Shown here in pieces: positions 22,140 through 30,026 of a stretch of 64,000 nt of DNA. The notes under the pieces were generated by a model. It saw only the letters and a program-made list of their open reading frames with translations. It was not told the DNA's origin and did not search any database. The position numbers and the translations under genes are program-made. Origin of the DNA: Rubrivivax albus (GTDB taxonomy: Bacteria > Pseudomonadota > Gammaproteobacteria > Burkholderiales > Burkholderiaceae_C). Position 1 is the first letter of the stretch. Every line of letters starts with the position of its first letter. Location of the stretch: the NCBI RefSeq assembly GCF_004016515.1, contig NZ_SACT01000001.1, forward strand, positions 1,275,088-1,339,087. Reading direction: 5' to 3'.

Positions 22140-22421
22140 ATGAAGACGACCACCATCCCGTCCATCCGAGTCGAGCCCGACTTCCGCGCCGAGGTGGAAG
22201 CGGTGCTGGCCGAGGGCGAGACGCTATCCCAGTTCGTCGAAGCCTCGGTGCGTGCCAGTGTCGAACGCCGTCGCATGCAGGCCGAGTTCATCGCACGCGG
22301 GCTTCGCTCGCGCGACGCCGCGCGGCGAACGGGTGACTACGTCGATGCCGACGTGGTGATCGACGGACTGCAACGCAAGCTCGACGCCGCGCGTGTGCGC
22401 GTGGTGAAGACGGGCAAGTGA
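22140..22421 (+). CDS. Antitoxin, ribbon-helix-helix type (YlcI/YnfO-like)
   Basis: 93 residues. Starts TTTIPSIRVEPDFRAEVEAVL, a beta-strand then helix pattern typical of Arc/MetJ/CopG-like DNA-binding antitoxins, followed by ETLSQFVEASVRASVERR. The downstream gene starts within its stop codon, as usual for ParD-ParE pairs. ATG 22140 is preferred over an upstream GTG because family members begin close to the first strand. It probably represses its own operon and neutralises the following toxin. Confidence 0.75.
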   Translation: MKTTTIPSIRVEPDFRAEVEAVLAEGETLSQFVEASVRASVERRRMQAEFIARGLRSRDAARRTGDYVDADVVIDGLQRKLDAARVRVVKTGK

Positions 22422-22735
22422 CGTTCAAGGTCCGACTGACCCGGGACGCCGAAGCGGACTTGGGCCGGCTCTTCGACCATCTGCTGGAACGCGAGCTCAA
22501 TCGCGATGGCGGTGACCTCGCGCTACCGGGTCAAGCGATCGCTGCGCTGCGATCAGGCATCGCCACCCTGAAGACGTCGCCGTTCACGTGCCGTAAAGCC
22601 GGACAAAGCCCGTTTCTCCGCGAACTGATCGTGCCGTTCGGACGATCGGGCTACGTCGCGTTGTTCGAGATCGAGGACGACAGCCAGGTGGCCGTTCTCG
22701 CCGTGCGTCACCAGTTGGAGGACGACTACCATTGA
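22418..22735 (+). CDS. ParE/RelE-family toxin
   Basis: 105 residues from GTG 22418, overlapping the antitoxin stop (GTGA). FKVRLTRDAEADLGRLFDHL is the N-terminal beta-helix of RelE/ParE proteins, and YVALFEIEDDSQVAVLAVRHQLEDDY is the terminal strand block. ParE members poison gyrase, RelE members cleave mRNA; the lack of clear catalytic Lys/Arg/His clusters leans to ParE. It is the last gene before att copy 2, a position where such modules stabilise islands. Confidence 0.78.
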   Translation: MTFKVRLTRDAEADLGRLFDHLLERELNRDGGDLALPGQAIAALRSGIATLKTSPFTCRKAGQSPFLRELIVPFGRSGYVALFEIEDDSQVAVLAVRHQLEDDYH

Positions 22736-22777
22736 CACAGGGTTCTGCGTCTGGATCGCTCGGGCGGGCAGATCGCC

Positions 22778-22842
22778 GATACCGTCAGCCCGGCTGCGGG
22801 TACCGTCATCGGGTTGCGGAACAAGCAGGTCGATACCGTCAA
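22778..22842. repeat. GATACCGTCA repeats beside att copy 2
   Basis: GATACCGTCA at 22778-22787, GGTACCGTCA at 22799-22808 and GATACCGTCA at 22832-22841, all in one orientation, about 180-240 bases left of the att core at 23021. A TCTGACGGTACG copy follows the core at about 23173. These match, in reverse complement, the decamers beside guaA and are read as integrase arm sites. Confidence 0.55.
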
Positions 22843-23015
22843 TGTCGTCTCAGTTGATTTCAAGTGATCCGCATGGCAATCCAGTTGTCGGTCCTGATGG
22901 ACCGGACCGACGACCCGGACGTCTCCCAGCGGCCAATACACAGACGGTAAGAATGTCGGTAGTTCGCTCCCGACGGGCCGCCGCGGTGCCCGATCTACCT
23001 ATGAGCGCGACCTCC

Positions 23016-23039
23016 CTGTTGACAATAGAGTGGGAGTGA
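23016..23039 (+). other. att site copy 2 (between islands 1 and 2)
   Basis: CTGTTGACAATAGAGTGGGAGTGA is identical over 24 bases to 41004-41027, and its last 19 bases match the guaA 3' end at 16 positions, still encoding Thr-Ile-Glu-Trp-Glu-stop. A TATGAG...GCG...CT block just upstream is also shared with the third copy. I read it as the right end of island 1 joined to the left end of island 2. Confidence 0.72.
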
Positions 23040-24018
23040 CGGGCGTCGAAAAAGTGTTATAGATCAAAGGCTTGCAGTCTATCGTTGATGATCCGGCCGC
23101 ATTGTGAACGGGCCAGCGCCCCTTGTAGAGGCGAATCTCCGAACCCTCGTCAAGACAGCTTGGGAAGTCGATCTGACGGTACGAGAGACTGCCTGACGAC
23201 GCACGCTGAAGCCCGATGCTCGTTGCGTCTACCGCAGGCCGCAGTGAAGTGCTGAGTACCTGCGATCGGCCAGGAGCCGTCGGTCGCATCAGGCCGCAAT
23301 GCGGGAGTCGACCATGCATTCGAGCGTGCTTCGATCACATGCACTTCAGCGAGACCCATGGAGCATGTTGTCGCAATCCGAGCGTCCATCGACCCGTTTG
23401 ACGATTTCGATTGGCGGGTCCTGTCCACTCCTGTTGATCGCCACCGGATGTACGCAATCAGAGTGATCACACCCGCGTACTTGATGCGTTGCCGGTGTGC
23501 CCTCCGATCACTCCGTCCATGCGTTGACCGCCGTGGTCACAGAGCCACAACGCCATCGTGAAATTGCTGCCGAACCAGTTGACCCATGTCCACAGCGAGT
23601 GCTGACCGGGTTCGCCGCTCCGATGGATGGGCGCATGGGGGTTTTCAGATGCGCCCTGGAGTACCCGTGAGCACCTGCAGGGCGCGACAAGGAGGTGCGT
23701 TGGCTGCGCCGGATGCCGGGCTACTGAACACCCAGGTGAGCGCCCCACCATGCATTGCTTGAGGCCACTAGAGTGTCCAGCAGACGACGGTCACGCCGGC
23801 TGCGGCGTGGGCGACGCCCCCGGCGCGTCGACGCCTCTGCGCGCGTAGGCAACACGCGGGCGCGCGTTCGCCCGCATCGAGACCCGTCCCCTCCCCGCCA
23901 CGACGCATCGGCGCACGCGGCGCGCATCGCGCCACTGCATGGCCGTTTTTTGGGGTGCCCCGCGCTGAGAGTGCGCCCTGGCGACGTACCGGGTCGCGCG
24001 GGCCTAGCCCCGCGCGCG
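23040..24018. other. 979 bases without a recognisable gene
   Basis: Short frames exist but none has a family-like sequence. A minus-strand frame at 23467-23751 contains NWFGSNFTMALWLCDHGGQ, which I cannot assign. One partial arm-type repeat (CTGACGGTAC) lies near 23173. The position, immediately inside att copy 2, is where the island 2 integrase should be, so this may be its eroded remains plus unrelated debris. From about 23800 the base composition rises in GC and remains non-coding in appearance. Confidence 0.4.
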
Positions 24019-24942
24019 TCAGATCCGGTAGAAGCGTTCGGCCGTACCGCGCAGCAGGGCGCGCCTGTCCTGGCTGGACAGGTCCGCCACCAACAGGCGG
24101 TAGGTGTCCCACAGCCGGTCGTAGCTGGACATCAGCCGGTCGACGGGAAAGTTCGAGCCGAACATGGCGCGGTCGGGGCCGAACCACTCGATCGGATCAC
24201 GCACGAACCGGCGCAGGGAGTCGGGCGTCCAGTGCAGGTCGCTCATGCCGTAGCCGGAGAGCTTGACGCAGACGTTCGGGCAGGTGGCAAGCAGCTGCAT
24301 GCCCTGCGCCCAGCCGGCCAGTGCCGGGGAGTCGCGTTCGACGGGCATGCCGGCATGGTCGAGCACGATGGGAATGTCGGGGTGACGGCGCGCCAGGTCC
24401 GCCAGTGCCGGCATCTGTTGCCAGTAGACCTGGGCATCGAAGCTCAGGCCGTGATTGCGCAACAGGCCGAACTGCGCCTGCCACCGTGGATCGGCCAGGA
24501 AGTCGGCCGGTGCGCGATTCAGGCGCGCGTCCGCATGGCGGTTGAGCACCTGGCGGATGCCCCGCACTCGGGGGTGGGCCGCATGCCGGGCCAGGTGCTC
24601 GGCAGCGGCCGGCGAACTGAGGTCGACGTAGGCGACGATGGCCGTGGGCAGGCCGGCCGAGTCGGGCAGGTCGGCCACGCGCTCCAGCCATTCGGTCTCG
24701 CGGACCGGATCGGTGGGGTCGACATTGGCCTGCACGTGCACCGACTTGATCAGATTCTGCCGTTCGGCGTCATGGCGCAGATGGCCCACCAGGTAGTCGG
24801 CGTACAACGGACGTGTATCGCCCCAGCCGACATCGTGCGGCGGCGCCTTCGACCACGGGTAGTTCAGCGCGAACAGGTCCCACAGGTGATGGTGGGCATC
24901 CACGATGGGCTCGCTGCGGTCGATGTCGGTGGGCTCGGTCAT
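24019..24942 (-). CDS. TIM-barrel amidohydrolase (COG3618, lactonase-like)
   Basis: 307 residues. The N-terminal metal motif IVDAHHHLWD, VHVQANVDP, QVLNRHADAR, IVLDHAGMP, VCVKLSGYG and FGSNFPVDR trace the barrel strands of the amidohydrolase-2 family (Pfam Amidohydro_2). Relatives include 2-pyrone-4,6-dicarboxylate lactonase and sugar lactonases. ATG 24942 is used because it precedes the first strand closely. It is the last gene of the minus-strand operon that starts at 28888, following the TRAP transporter genes, so it likely opens a lactone or related bond in the imported acid. Confidence 0.82.
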   Translation of the reverse strand: MTEPTDIDRSEPIVDAHHHLWDLFALNYPWSKAPPHDVGWGDTRPLYADYLVGHLRHDAERQNLIKSVHVQANVDPTDPVRETEWLERVADLPDSAGLPTAIVAYVDLSSPAAAEHLARHAAHPRVRGIRQVLNRHADARLNRAPADFLADPRWQAQFGLLRNHGLSFDAQVYWQQMPALADLARRHPDIPIVLDHAGMPVERDSPALAGWAQGMQLLATCPNVCVKLSGYGMSDLHWTPDSLRRFVRDPIEWFGPDRAMFGSNFPVDRLMSSYDRLWDTYRLLVADLSSQDRRALLRGTAERFYRI

Positions 24943-24982
24943 GGTCCGGGGCAGTAGGGTGCGCGTGTCGGTGCTGGCCCCG

Positions 24983-26245
24983 TCAGGGGCCCACCAGCGC
25001 CATCGCAATGCGGGGCTCGACGGCCACGGCCGCCAGCACCCCCAGCATCAGCACGATGAAGGGCACGGCCGCGCGGCAGATCTCGCCGAACGGTTGCTTG
25101 AAGGCCGTCAGCGCGACGATCAGGTTCAGCCCCACCGGCGGGGTCAGGAAGCCGATCTCGAGGTTCAGGATCATCATCAGGCCGAAGACCACCTTGTCGT
25201 AGCCGTAGGCCTCGGCCAGCGGCGCCAGCAGCGGGGCGAGCACCAGGATGGCTTCGCCGGTGGTCATCAGGCAGCCCACGCCCAGCAACAGCAGGTTGAC
25301 CAGCACGATGAAGGCGGCCGGGCTGTCGATCCAGGCCTGGACGTTCTCGACCAGCGCCTGCGGTACCCGGTGCTCGATGAGCACCAGGTTCAGCGACAGC
25401 GCCACCGCCAGCAGCGGGAACAGTGAACCGCCGAGCTTGGCGGTCTCGAGCACGGCGTGCCGCAGGTCTGCCCAGCCGAAGTGGCGGTGCACCAGGGACT
25501 CCACCAGCAGCGCGTAGGCCAGGCCCACGGCGGCGGCCTCGGTGGTGGTGAAGAAACCGGAGTAGATGCCGCCGAGGATGATCACCGGCGTCAGCAGCGC
25601 CCAGACGCCGTGGCGCAGGGCCACCAGCAGCGCCGCGGCGCTGAAGGCCTGCGTCGGCAGCCGGCGGTTGACCCACATGGCATAGGTGCACAGCACCACC
25701 GTCAGCAGCAGGCCCGGTCCCACGCCGGCCAGGAACAGGTCGGTGATCGAGGATTCGGTCACCAGGCCGTAGAGGATCATCGGGATCGACGGCGGGATCA
25801 GGATGCCCAGCGTGCCGCCGGCCATCACCGCGCCGAGGGCGAAGCGGTTGTCGTAGCCGGCGTCGCGCATGGCCGGGTACATCACGGTGCCCACGGCCAG
25901 CATGGTGACGATGGACGACCCCGAGATCGACGCGAACAGCGCGCAGGTGAGGATGCAGGCCACGCCCAGCCCGCCCGGCAGGCGGCGTGTGAGCGCCTCC
26001 ATGACGGCGATGATGCGCTGCGCGGTGCTGCCGCGCGTCATCACCGCGCCACACAGCAGGAACAACGGGATCGACAGGATCAGCTCCTTGTCGAGCCCGA
26101 CCCACATGTCCTCGATGATGTAGTCGAGCTGGCCCCGGCCCCAAATCAGCTGCACCGCCGCCGCCAGCGCCAGCAGGATCACCAGCAGCGGCTGGCGCAG
26201 CACCAGCAGCACCGCCACGCCGAGCAGGATCGCCAGCGCGCTCAT
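24983..26245 (-). CDS. TRAP transporter large permease (DctM)
   Basis: About 420 residues with some 12 hydrophobic segments. SIPLFLLCGAVM, CALFASISGSSIVTMLAVGTVMYPAM, GGTLGILIPPSIPMILYG and the terminal EIGFLTPPVGLNLIV are hallmark motifs of DctM subunits (the GxxIPPS and LTPPVG blocks). With DctQ it moves carboxylic acids or amides driven by sodium or proton gradients after capture by DctP. ATG 26245 is chosen over GTG 26254. It is followed by the amidohydrolase after 40 bases. Confidence 0.93.
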   Translation of the reverse strand: MSALAILLGVAVLLVLRQPLLVILLALAAAVQLIWGRGQLDYIIEDMWVGLDKELILSIPLFLLCGAVMTRGSTAQRIIAVMEALTRRLPGGLGVACILTCALFASISGSSIVTMLAVGTVMYPAMRDAGYDNRFALGAVMAGGTLGILIPPSIPMILYGLVTESSITDLFLAGVGPGLLLTVVLCTYAMWVNRRLPTQAFSAAALLVALRHGVWALLTPVIILGGIYSGFFTTTEAAAVGLAYALLVESLVHRHFGWADLRHAVLETAKLGGSLFPLLAVALSLNLVLIEHRVPQALVENVQAWIDSPAAFIVLVNLLLLGVGCLMTTGEAILVLAPLLAPLAEAYGYDKVVFGLMMILNLEIGFLTPPVGLNLIVALTAFKQPFGEICRAAVPFIVLMLGVLAAVAVEPRIAMALVGP

Positions 26246-26273
26246 CGGCTGCACCGGTGCCGTGCACCAGCCA

Positions 26274-26837
26274 TCATTCCTGAACCTCGGGCGGCGGCGG
26301 CTTCAGGCCCGGCCAGGCCGCGAACATCAGGTAGCGCAGGGCGGCCGACGCGAAGCCGGCCGGGATAGCGAGCTGGAAGGGCCACACCTCCCAGTTCAGC
26401 ACCGGGGCGCGCATGCTGGTGCCCTTGGACGCGAGCACGAACTGCAGGCCGTACCAGGCCACGCCGAGCATGAAGACGCCGGTGAACAGGTCACCGGCGC
26501 GGGCCACCGCCGGGGCCCAGGCGGCCGGCACCCAGCCGAAACCCACCCGCGGCACCAGGTGCGCGTTGGTGGCCGTGGCGATGCCGACACCACAGAATGC
26601 CCCCACCACCATCGCGAACACGGCGATCTTGGGACCGCCCGGCACCGTGGTCGCCCCCACCGACACCCCCAGCGCACGCAGCAGCGGCGCGAACACCTCG
26701 CGGCCCAGCACGTCGAACATCAGCAGCGCGGCCACGCAGGCGAAGGCGGCCATGGCCAGCCAGCACTCGGCCCGGTGCCAGCCGGCGGCCAGCGTGCGCA
26801 CCGCCGGCGGTACCGCGGCGGGTGGGGCGTCGGTCAC
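26274..26837 (-). CDS. TRAP transporter small permease (DctQ)
   Basis: 187 residues with four hydrophobic helices, including CWLAMAAFACVAALLMFDVLGREVFAP (first two DctQ helices) and LFTGVFMLGVAWYGLQFVL. The LGREVF pattern after helix 2 is family-typical. GTG 26837 overlaps the dctP stop by four bases (GTGA), showing coupling. The C-terminal tail GLKPPPPEV is proline-rich. The short length and position between dctP and dctM make the assignment secure even though DctQ sequences diverge widely. Confidence 0.88.
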   Translation of the reverse strand: MTDAPPAAVPPAVRTLAAGWHRAECWLAMAAFACVAALLMFDVLGREVFAPLLRALGVSVGATTVPGGPKIAVFAMVVGAFCGVGIATATNAHLVPRVGFGWVPAAWAPAVARAGDLFTGVFMLGVAWYGLQFVLASKGTSMRAPVLNWEVWPFQLAIPAGFASAALRYLMFAAWPGLKPPPPEVQE

Positions 26838-27934
26838 CGGCAGCTGTCGCGGGCCGTCTCGACGGCGCGGTGGAAGCCGGCGGCCTGCCCGCCCACCGCG
26901 GAAACCATCTCCGGCCACAGGCCCGCGGCCACCTGGCGCCACGCCGTACGTTGCGCGGGCGTCAGGTCCACCAGCTGGCCACCGGCGGCCACGTGGGCCT
27001 GGCGCAGTTTCTCCTCCACCGCGCGGATCTCGGCGCGCAGCTTCGGCGCCGACTCGGCCTCGAAGGCGCGCTGCAGCGCCGCGCGCTGCTCGGCGCCCAG
27101 TCGGTCGTAGGCGGCCTTGTTCATCAGGATCACGCCGGGCGTGTACCAGAGGTTCAGGCGCGTGTAGACGGGTGCGACCTTGTTCAGCCCGGTGGGCACG
27201 TACACCGCCACCGGCGACGTGGTGTAGTCGATGACCCCGGTCTGCAGCGACGACGCCCACTCCGGCACCGGGATGAAGGTGGAGTTGGCCCCCACCGCGG
27301 ACCACAGCATGCCCTGGATGCGGGAGTAGGCCGTGCCCTTGAGCCCCTTCACGGCGGCCACGTCCGCCAGCGACTTCTTGCCCGCGACGTCGATGACGCC
27401 CACGTCGTTGATGCCCAGCAGCTTGAGCCCCTTGGCCGCGAACAGCGCATCGACCTGCCCGACCATGTGCTTGTCGAGCACGCAGTCGAGCTGGGCTGCG
27501 TTGTCGAAGTAGAACGGCAACATCAGCATCTGCAGTTCCGGCACCACGGACGTGGCGGCACCGAGCGAGTAGCTGCCCATGTCGATGCGACCGCGCGCGA
27601 CCTGCTGGATGGTGTCCAGTTCGTTGCCCAGCTGGGCGCCGTAGAACGGCTCGATCTTGACGCTGCCTCCGCTCTGCGCGGCGACGGTGGCTGCCAGCCG
27701 CTCGATCTGTCCGCCCCAGGGCGACTTCAACGGCGCGTTGGTGGTGAAGCGCAGCGCCGTGCCCTGCGCCAGCACCGCCGCCGGCAACGTGGCCAGGGTG
27801 ATGCCGCAGGCCGCTGCGGCCAGCAGCGTGCCGGACATGGCGGTGCTCAGGCGCACCCGCAGGCCACGCGGCCCGGGTCGCGCGCCGTTGGCGCTGGCGT
27901 CGGCGGGGCGCCGGCTGGCAAGGGGCAGTGTCAT
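26834..27934 (-). CDS. TRAP transporter substrate-binding protein (DctP)
   Basis: 366 residues. After an unusual ~32-residue N-terminal extension comes a signal peptide (MSGTLLAAAACGITLATLPA, cleavage near AVLAQG), then the DctP fold: LKSPWGGQIERL, VKIEPFYGAQLGNELDTIQQV, ADVAAVKGLKG with the Arg of AYSRIQG, and YTTSPVAVY. ATG 27934 has AGGAG eight to nine bases upstream; an alternative ATG at 27838 would remove the extension. It captures an organic acid in the periplasm and hands it to the DctQM permease. It overlaps dctQ and follows the GntR gene. Confidence 0.9.
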   Translation of the reverse strand: MTLPLASRRPADASANGARPGPRGLRVRLSTAMSGTLLAAAACGITLATLPAAVLAQGTALRFTTNAPLKSPWGGQIERLAATVAAQSGGSVKIEPFYGAQLGNELDTIQQVARGRIDMGSYSLGAATSVVPELQMLMLPFYFDNAAQLDCVLDKHMVGQVDALFAAKGLKLLGINDVGVIDVAGKKSLADVAAVKGLKGTAYSRIQGMLWSAVGANSTFIPVPEWASSLQTGVIDYTTSPVAVYVPTGLNKVAPVYTRLNLWYTPGVILMNKAAYDRLGAEQRAALQRAFEAESAPKLRAEIRAVEEKLRQAHVAAGGQLVDLTPAQRTAWRQVAAGLWPEMVSAVGGQAAGFHRAVETARDSCR

Positions 27935-27935
27935 G

Positions 27936-28676
27936 TCATGTCTCCTGTGCGGGGTCTGTTGCGAGCAGGCGCGCCGCCTCGGCGCCCGACTCCTCGAAAT
28001 GCAGGCCAGACAGCGCGGCCACGGTGTCGGCGTCGCCGCGCTCCAGGGCCTCGAGCGCCTGCGTCCACAAGGCCAGCGAGCGCTGGCGGCGGGCCACGCT
28101 GCGCAGGGCCAGCTTGCTGTAGCGCAGTGTCTGTAGCGACAGGCCTGCCAGCAGGCGCTGCAGGCGCCGGTTGCCGGCATGGCTGGCCGTCACCAGCAAC
28201 AGCCGGTGCATCGTCTCGGCGTACTCGTCGCCGTCCTGTACGCCATCGGCCAGCGTGCGCAGCCGCGCCACGCCATCGCGCTGCAGGGCGAACAGGGCCG
28301 CGGGTCGCGTTTTCGCCAGCTTGCGCAGCACGCTGTCGAACAGGGCAGCCCGGACCTCGTAGATCTCGCGCAGTTCGTCGGCGCTCAGCGCCGTCACCAT
28401 CGCGCCATGCCGGGGTATGACGCGCACCAGGCCTTCGCGTTCGAGCAGCCGCGTGGCTTCGCGCAGCGTGCCGCGGCTGACACCGAATTCGCCGGCCAGG
28501 TGCTGCTCGTCCAGGCGCGCGCCCGGCGGCAGGCGGCCGTCGAGGATGCGCTCGCCCACCTGCGCGGCGATCTGCTCGGCCACGGTGAGCGTGGGTCGGG
28601 GCCGGTCGGCAAACAGGCGAAATGCGACGGCACCTTCCCAGTGCGGTGCGGGTTCACCGTCACGGCTCGGCTTCAT
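27936..28676 (-). CDS. GntR-family regulator, FadR/FCD subfamily (module A, copy 1)
   Basis: 246 residues. The winged helix-turn-helix is at about residues 32-95 (VAEQIAAQVGERILDGRLPP, EFGVSRGTLREATRLLEREG, RHGAMV), followed by an all-helical FCD effector domain with metal-ligand-type histidines. ATG 28676 overlaps the stop of the BCCP gene. It is closely related to the divergent GntR protein at 29024, sharing QTLRYS and HAGNRRL/FAGNERL blocks. The palindrome at 28903 is its likely operator. Confidence 0.9.
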   Translation of the reverse strand: MKPSRDGEPAPHWEGAVAFRLFADRPRPTLTVAEQIAAQVGERILDGRLPPGARLDEQHLAGEFGVSRGTLREATRLLEREGLVRVIPRHGAMVTALSADELREIYEVRAALFDSVLRKLAKTRPAALFALQRDGVARLRTLADGVQDGDEYAETMHRLLLVTASHAGNRRLQRLLAGLSLQTLRYSKLALRSVARRQRSLALWTQALEALERGDADTVAALSGLHFEESGAEAARLLATDPAQET

Positions 28677-28888
28677 GGCGCGATCGCTGCCACCCGCTGG
28701 CCGTCGGACACGGGGTCGCCTTCACCTACGTCGAGCGCCGCCACGGTGCCGGCACAGGGCGCGCACACCGGGATCTCCATCTTCATCGACTCGACGACGA
28801 GCACGGTGTCGCCCTCGGCAACCCGGCTGCCGACCGGCGCCATGACCTGCCAGACGGTGCCGGTGACTTCGGAGAGGATCTCATGCAT
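28673..28888 (-). CDS. Stand-alone biotin/lipoyl carrier protein (module A)
   Basis: Only 71 residues, essentially one biotinyl domain. The acceptor lysine lies in VVESMKMEIPV, the classic biotinylation motif with Met on both sides of Lys. Strands SEVTGTVWQV and CAGTVAALDVGEGDPV complete the barrel. In normal acetyl-CoA carboxylase the carrier has an N-terminal extension; here it is missing. It is the first gene of the operon leading into gntR and the TRAP transporter. Its partner is probably the carboxyltransferase at 30027. No biotin carboxylase is nearby. Confidence 0.88.
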   Translation of the reverse strand: MHEILSEVTGTVWQVMAPVGSRVAEGDTVLVVESMKMEIPVCAPCAGTVAALDVGEGDPVSDGQRVAAIAP

Positions 28889-28902
28889 GCCAGCACTGTA
28901 CG

Positions 28903-28914
28903 ATTGTCAACAAT
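28903..28914. promoter_or_regulatory. GntR operator palindrome, left
   Basis: ATTGTCAACAAT, a perfect ATTGT-N2-ACAAT inverted repeat lying 15-26 bases upstream of the BCCP start, with a second half site ATTGTC at 28918-28923. It sits in the 135-base space between two divergent transcripts headed by the BCCP operon and the second GntR gene. The same palindrome recurs at 29913. On the minus strand it includes TTGACA, a consensus -35. Confidence 0.65.
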
Positions 28915-29023
28915 CTGATTGTCCTCGTGCTTACCCTGAACGGCGAACTACATCTACGGCCGCCCGGGACAGCCGGCCGGATCAACGAGAATCTGCCCCC
29001 TGCCAAGACCGCCCGCAGCCGCC

Positions 29024-29752
29024 ATGGACACCTCGAGCACGGACGACGACGCCCTGGCGCGCTGGGAGCGCGTCATCAGCTTCCGGCTCTTCACGGACGC
29101 GCGCGGCGGCACGCTCACGGTGCCCGAGCAGATCGCGGCGCGCGTGGGCGAACGCATCGTGCGCGGCCAGCTCGACCCGGGCGAGCGCGTCGGCGAGCAG
29201 GAACTGGCGGATGAGTTCGGGGTCAGCCGCGGTCCGGTGCGCGAAGCGATCCGGCTGCTCGAACGCGAGGGCCTGCTGACGGTGCTGGCGCGCCGCGGCG
29301 CCATCGTCTCGGCGCCGTCGGCGACCGAACTGCGCGAGCTGTTCGAGGTGCGCGCCGGCCTGCACGAGATGGCCGTGCGCCGGATCGGCCACCACTGGCC
29401 GCCGGAGCTGCTGGCCGTCATGCGGGCCGGCGTGCGGCGCCTTCAATCGCTGGTGGACGCGCCCGATGACGGCACCGCCTATGCCGAGATGGTGCACCGA
29501 CTGACCCAGATCACCGGCAGCTTCGCCGGCAACGAGCGGCTGCGGCGGCTGATCGTCAGCCATTCGCTGCAGACGCTGCGCTACAGCCGCCTGGGGCTGG
29601 CCACACCGGAGCGGCGGCGGCAGTCGATCCGGCTGTGGACGCTGGCCCTGGCGGCGATGGAGCGTGGCGACACCGAGCAGGTGGTGGCCCTGGTGCACCA
29701 GCGCACCCGAGAGTCCGCCCAGGAAGCGTCGACCCGCCTGGCGCCAACCTGA
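29024..29752 (+). CDS. GntR-family regulator, FadR/FCD subfamily (module A, copy 2)
   Basis: 242 residues. DNA-binding domain at about residues 28-95 (VPEQIAARVGERIVRGQLDP, EFGVSRGPVREAIRLLEREG, RRGAIV), then a helical FCD ligand domain. It is a diverged paralogue of the GntR protein at 27936 and is transcribed away from it, with the palindrome at 28903 between them. It precedes the carboxyltransferase operon, whose own copy of the palindrome is at 29913. Two related repressors over one site type suggest two related effectors or cross-regulation. Confidence 0.9.
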   Translation: MDTSSTDDDALARWERVISFRLFTDARGGTLTVPEQIAARVGERIVRGQLDPGERVGEQELADEFGVSRGPVREAIRLLEREGLLTVLARRGAIVSAPSATELRELFEVRAGLHEMAVRRIGHHWPPELLAVMRAGVRRLQSLVDAPDDGTAYAEMVHRLTQITGSFAGNERLRRLIVSHSLQTLRYSRLGLATPERRRQSIRLWTLALAAMERGDTEQVVALVHQRTRESAQEASTRLAPT

Positions 29753-29912
29753 GCCGGCCGGCGAGTGCGGGGGCATCGGCCGGGTGCCGGTCAGAGGTGC
29801 CGCCGCGTCCGTGATGGCCGCGGGGCCAAGGCAGGTCTGCGGCCACCCGCCAGTGGCGCGCGTCAGGCACCCGCCCAGCCGACTTCGACCTCGGGTTTGC
29901 GTCAACGTTGTG

Positions 29913-29924
29913 ATTGTTGACAAT
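29913..29924. promoter_or_regulatory. GntR operator palindrome overlapping a -35 element
   Basis: ATTGTTGACAAT, the reverse complement of the site at 28903. It contains TTGACA at 29917-29922; a TTCAAT at 29941-29946 gives an 18-base spacing as a weak -10. A repressor bound here would cover the -35 of the carboxyltransferase-ligase operon starting at 30027. Confidence 0.65.
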
Positions 29925-30026
29925 TTCTAGAGGTGGATGCTTCAATGCGTCGACCCTGACCGGGGCGGCACCGCCCCAGGTCACAGACCCCGGCGACAGC
30001 GCGTGCGCCACCCTGGAAGACCCGAC

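Larger units (their letters stand above)
11046..23039. mobile_element. guaA genomic island 1 (decayed, catabolic cargo)
   Basis: DNA between the guaA terminus and the second copy of its 19-bp end. It opens with arm-type repeats and a tyrosine-integrase start codon in the standard position, but the integrase is cut after about 42 residues. Cargo: a chimeric MFS fragment, endonuclease and TPP-enzyme fragments, an intact peptide/hydroxy-acid catabolic set (13554-21948) and a toxin-antitoxin pair. Many genes keep good frames while the mobility end is broken, so the element is probably immobile. Boundaries are inferred from repeats, not from comparison with an empty site. Confidence 0.65.

Noticed and set aside
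23021..23026. TTGACA in the att repeats as a real promoter
   Set aside because: No -10 element follows at normal spacing at either 23020 or 41008; the match is short.
23467..23751. A 94-residue minus-strand frame (contains NWFGSNFTMALWLC) considered as a transposase piece
   Set aside because: No catalytic motif, inverted repeat or neighbouring transposase part supports it, so it is left as unassigned.
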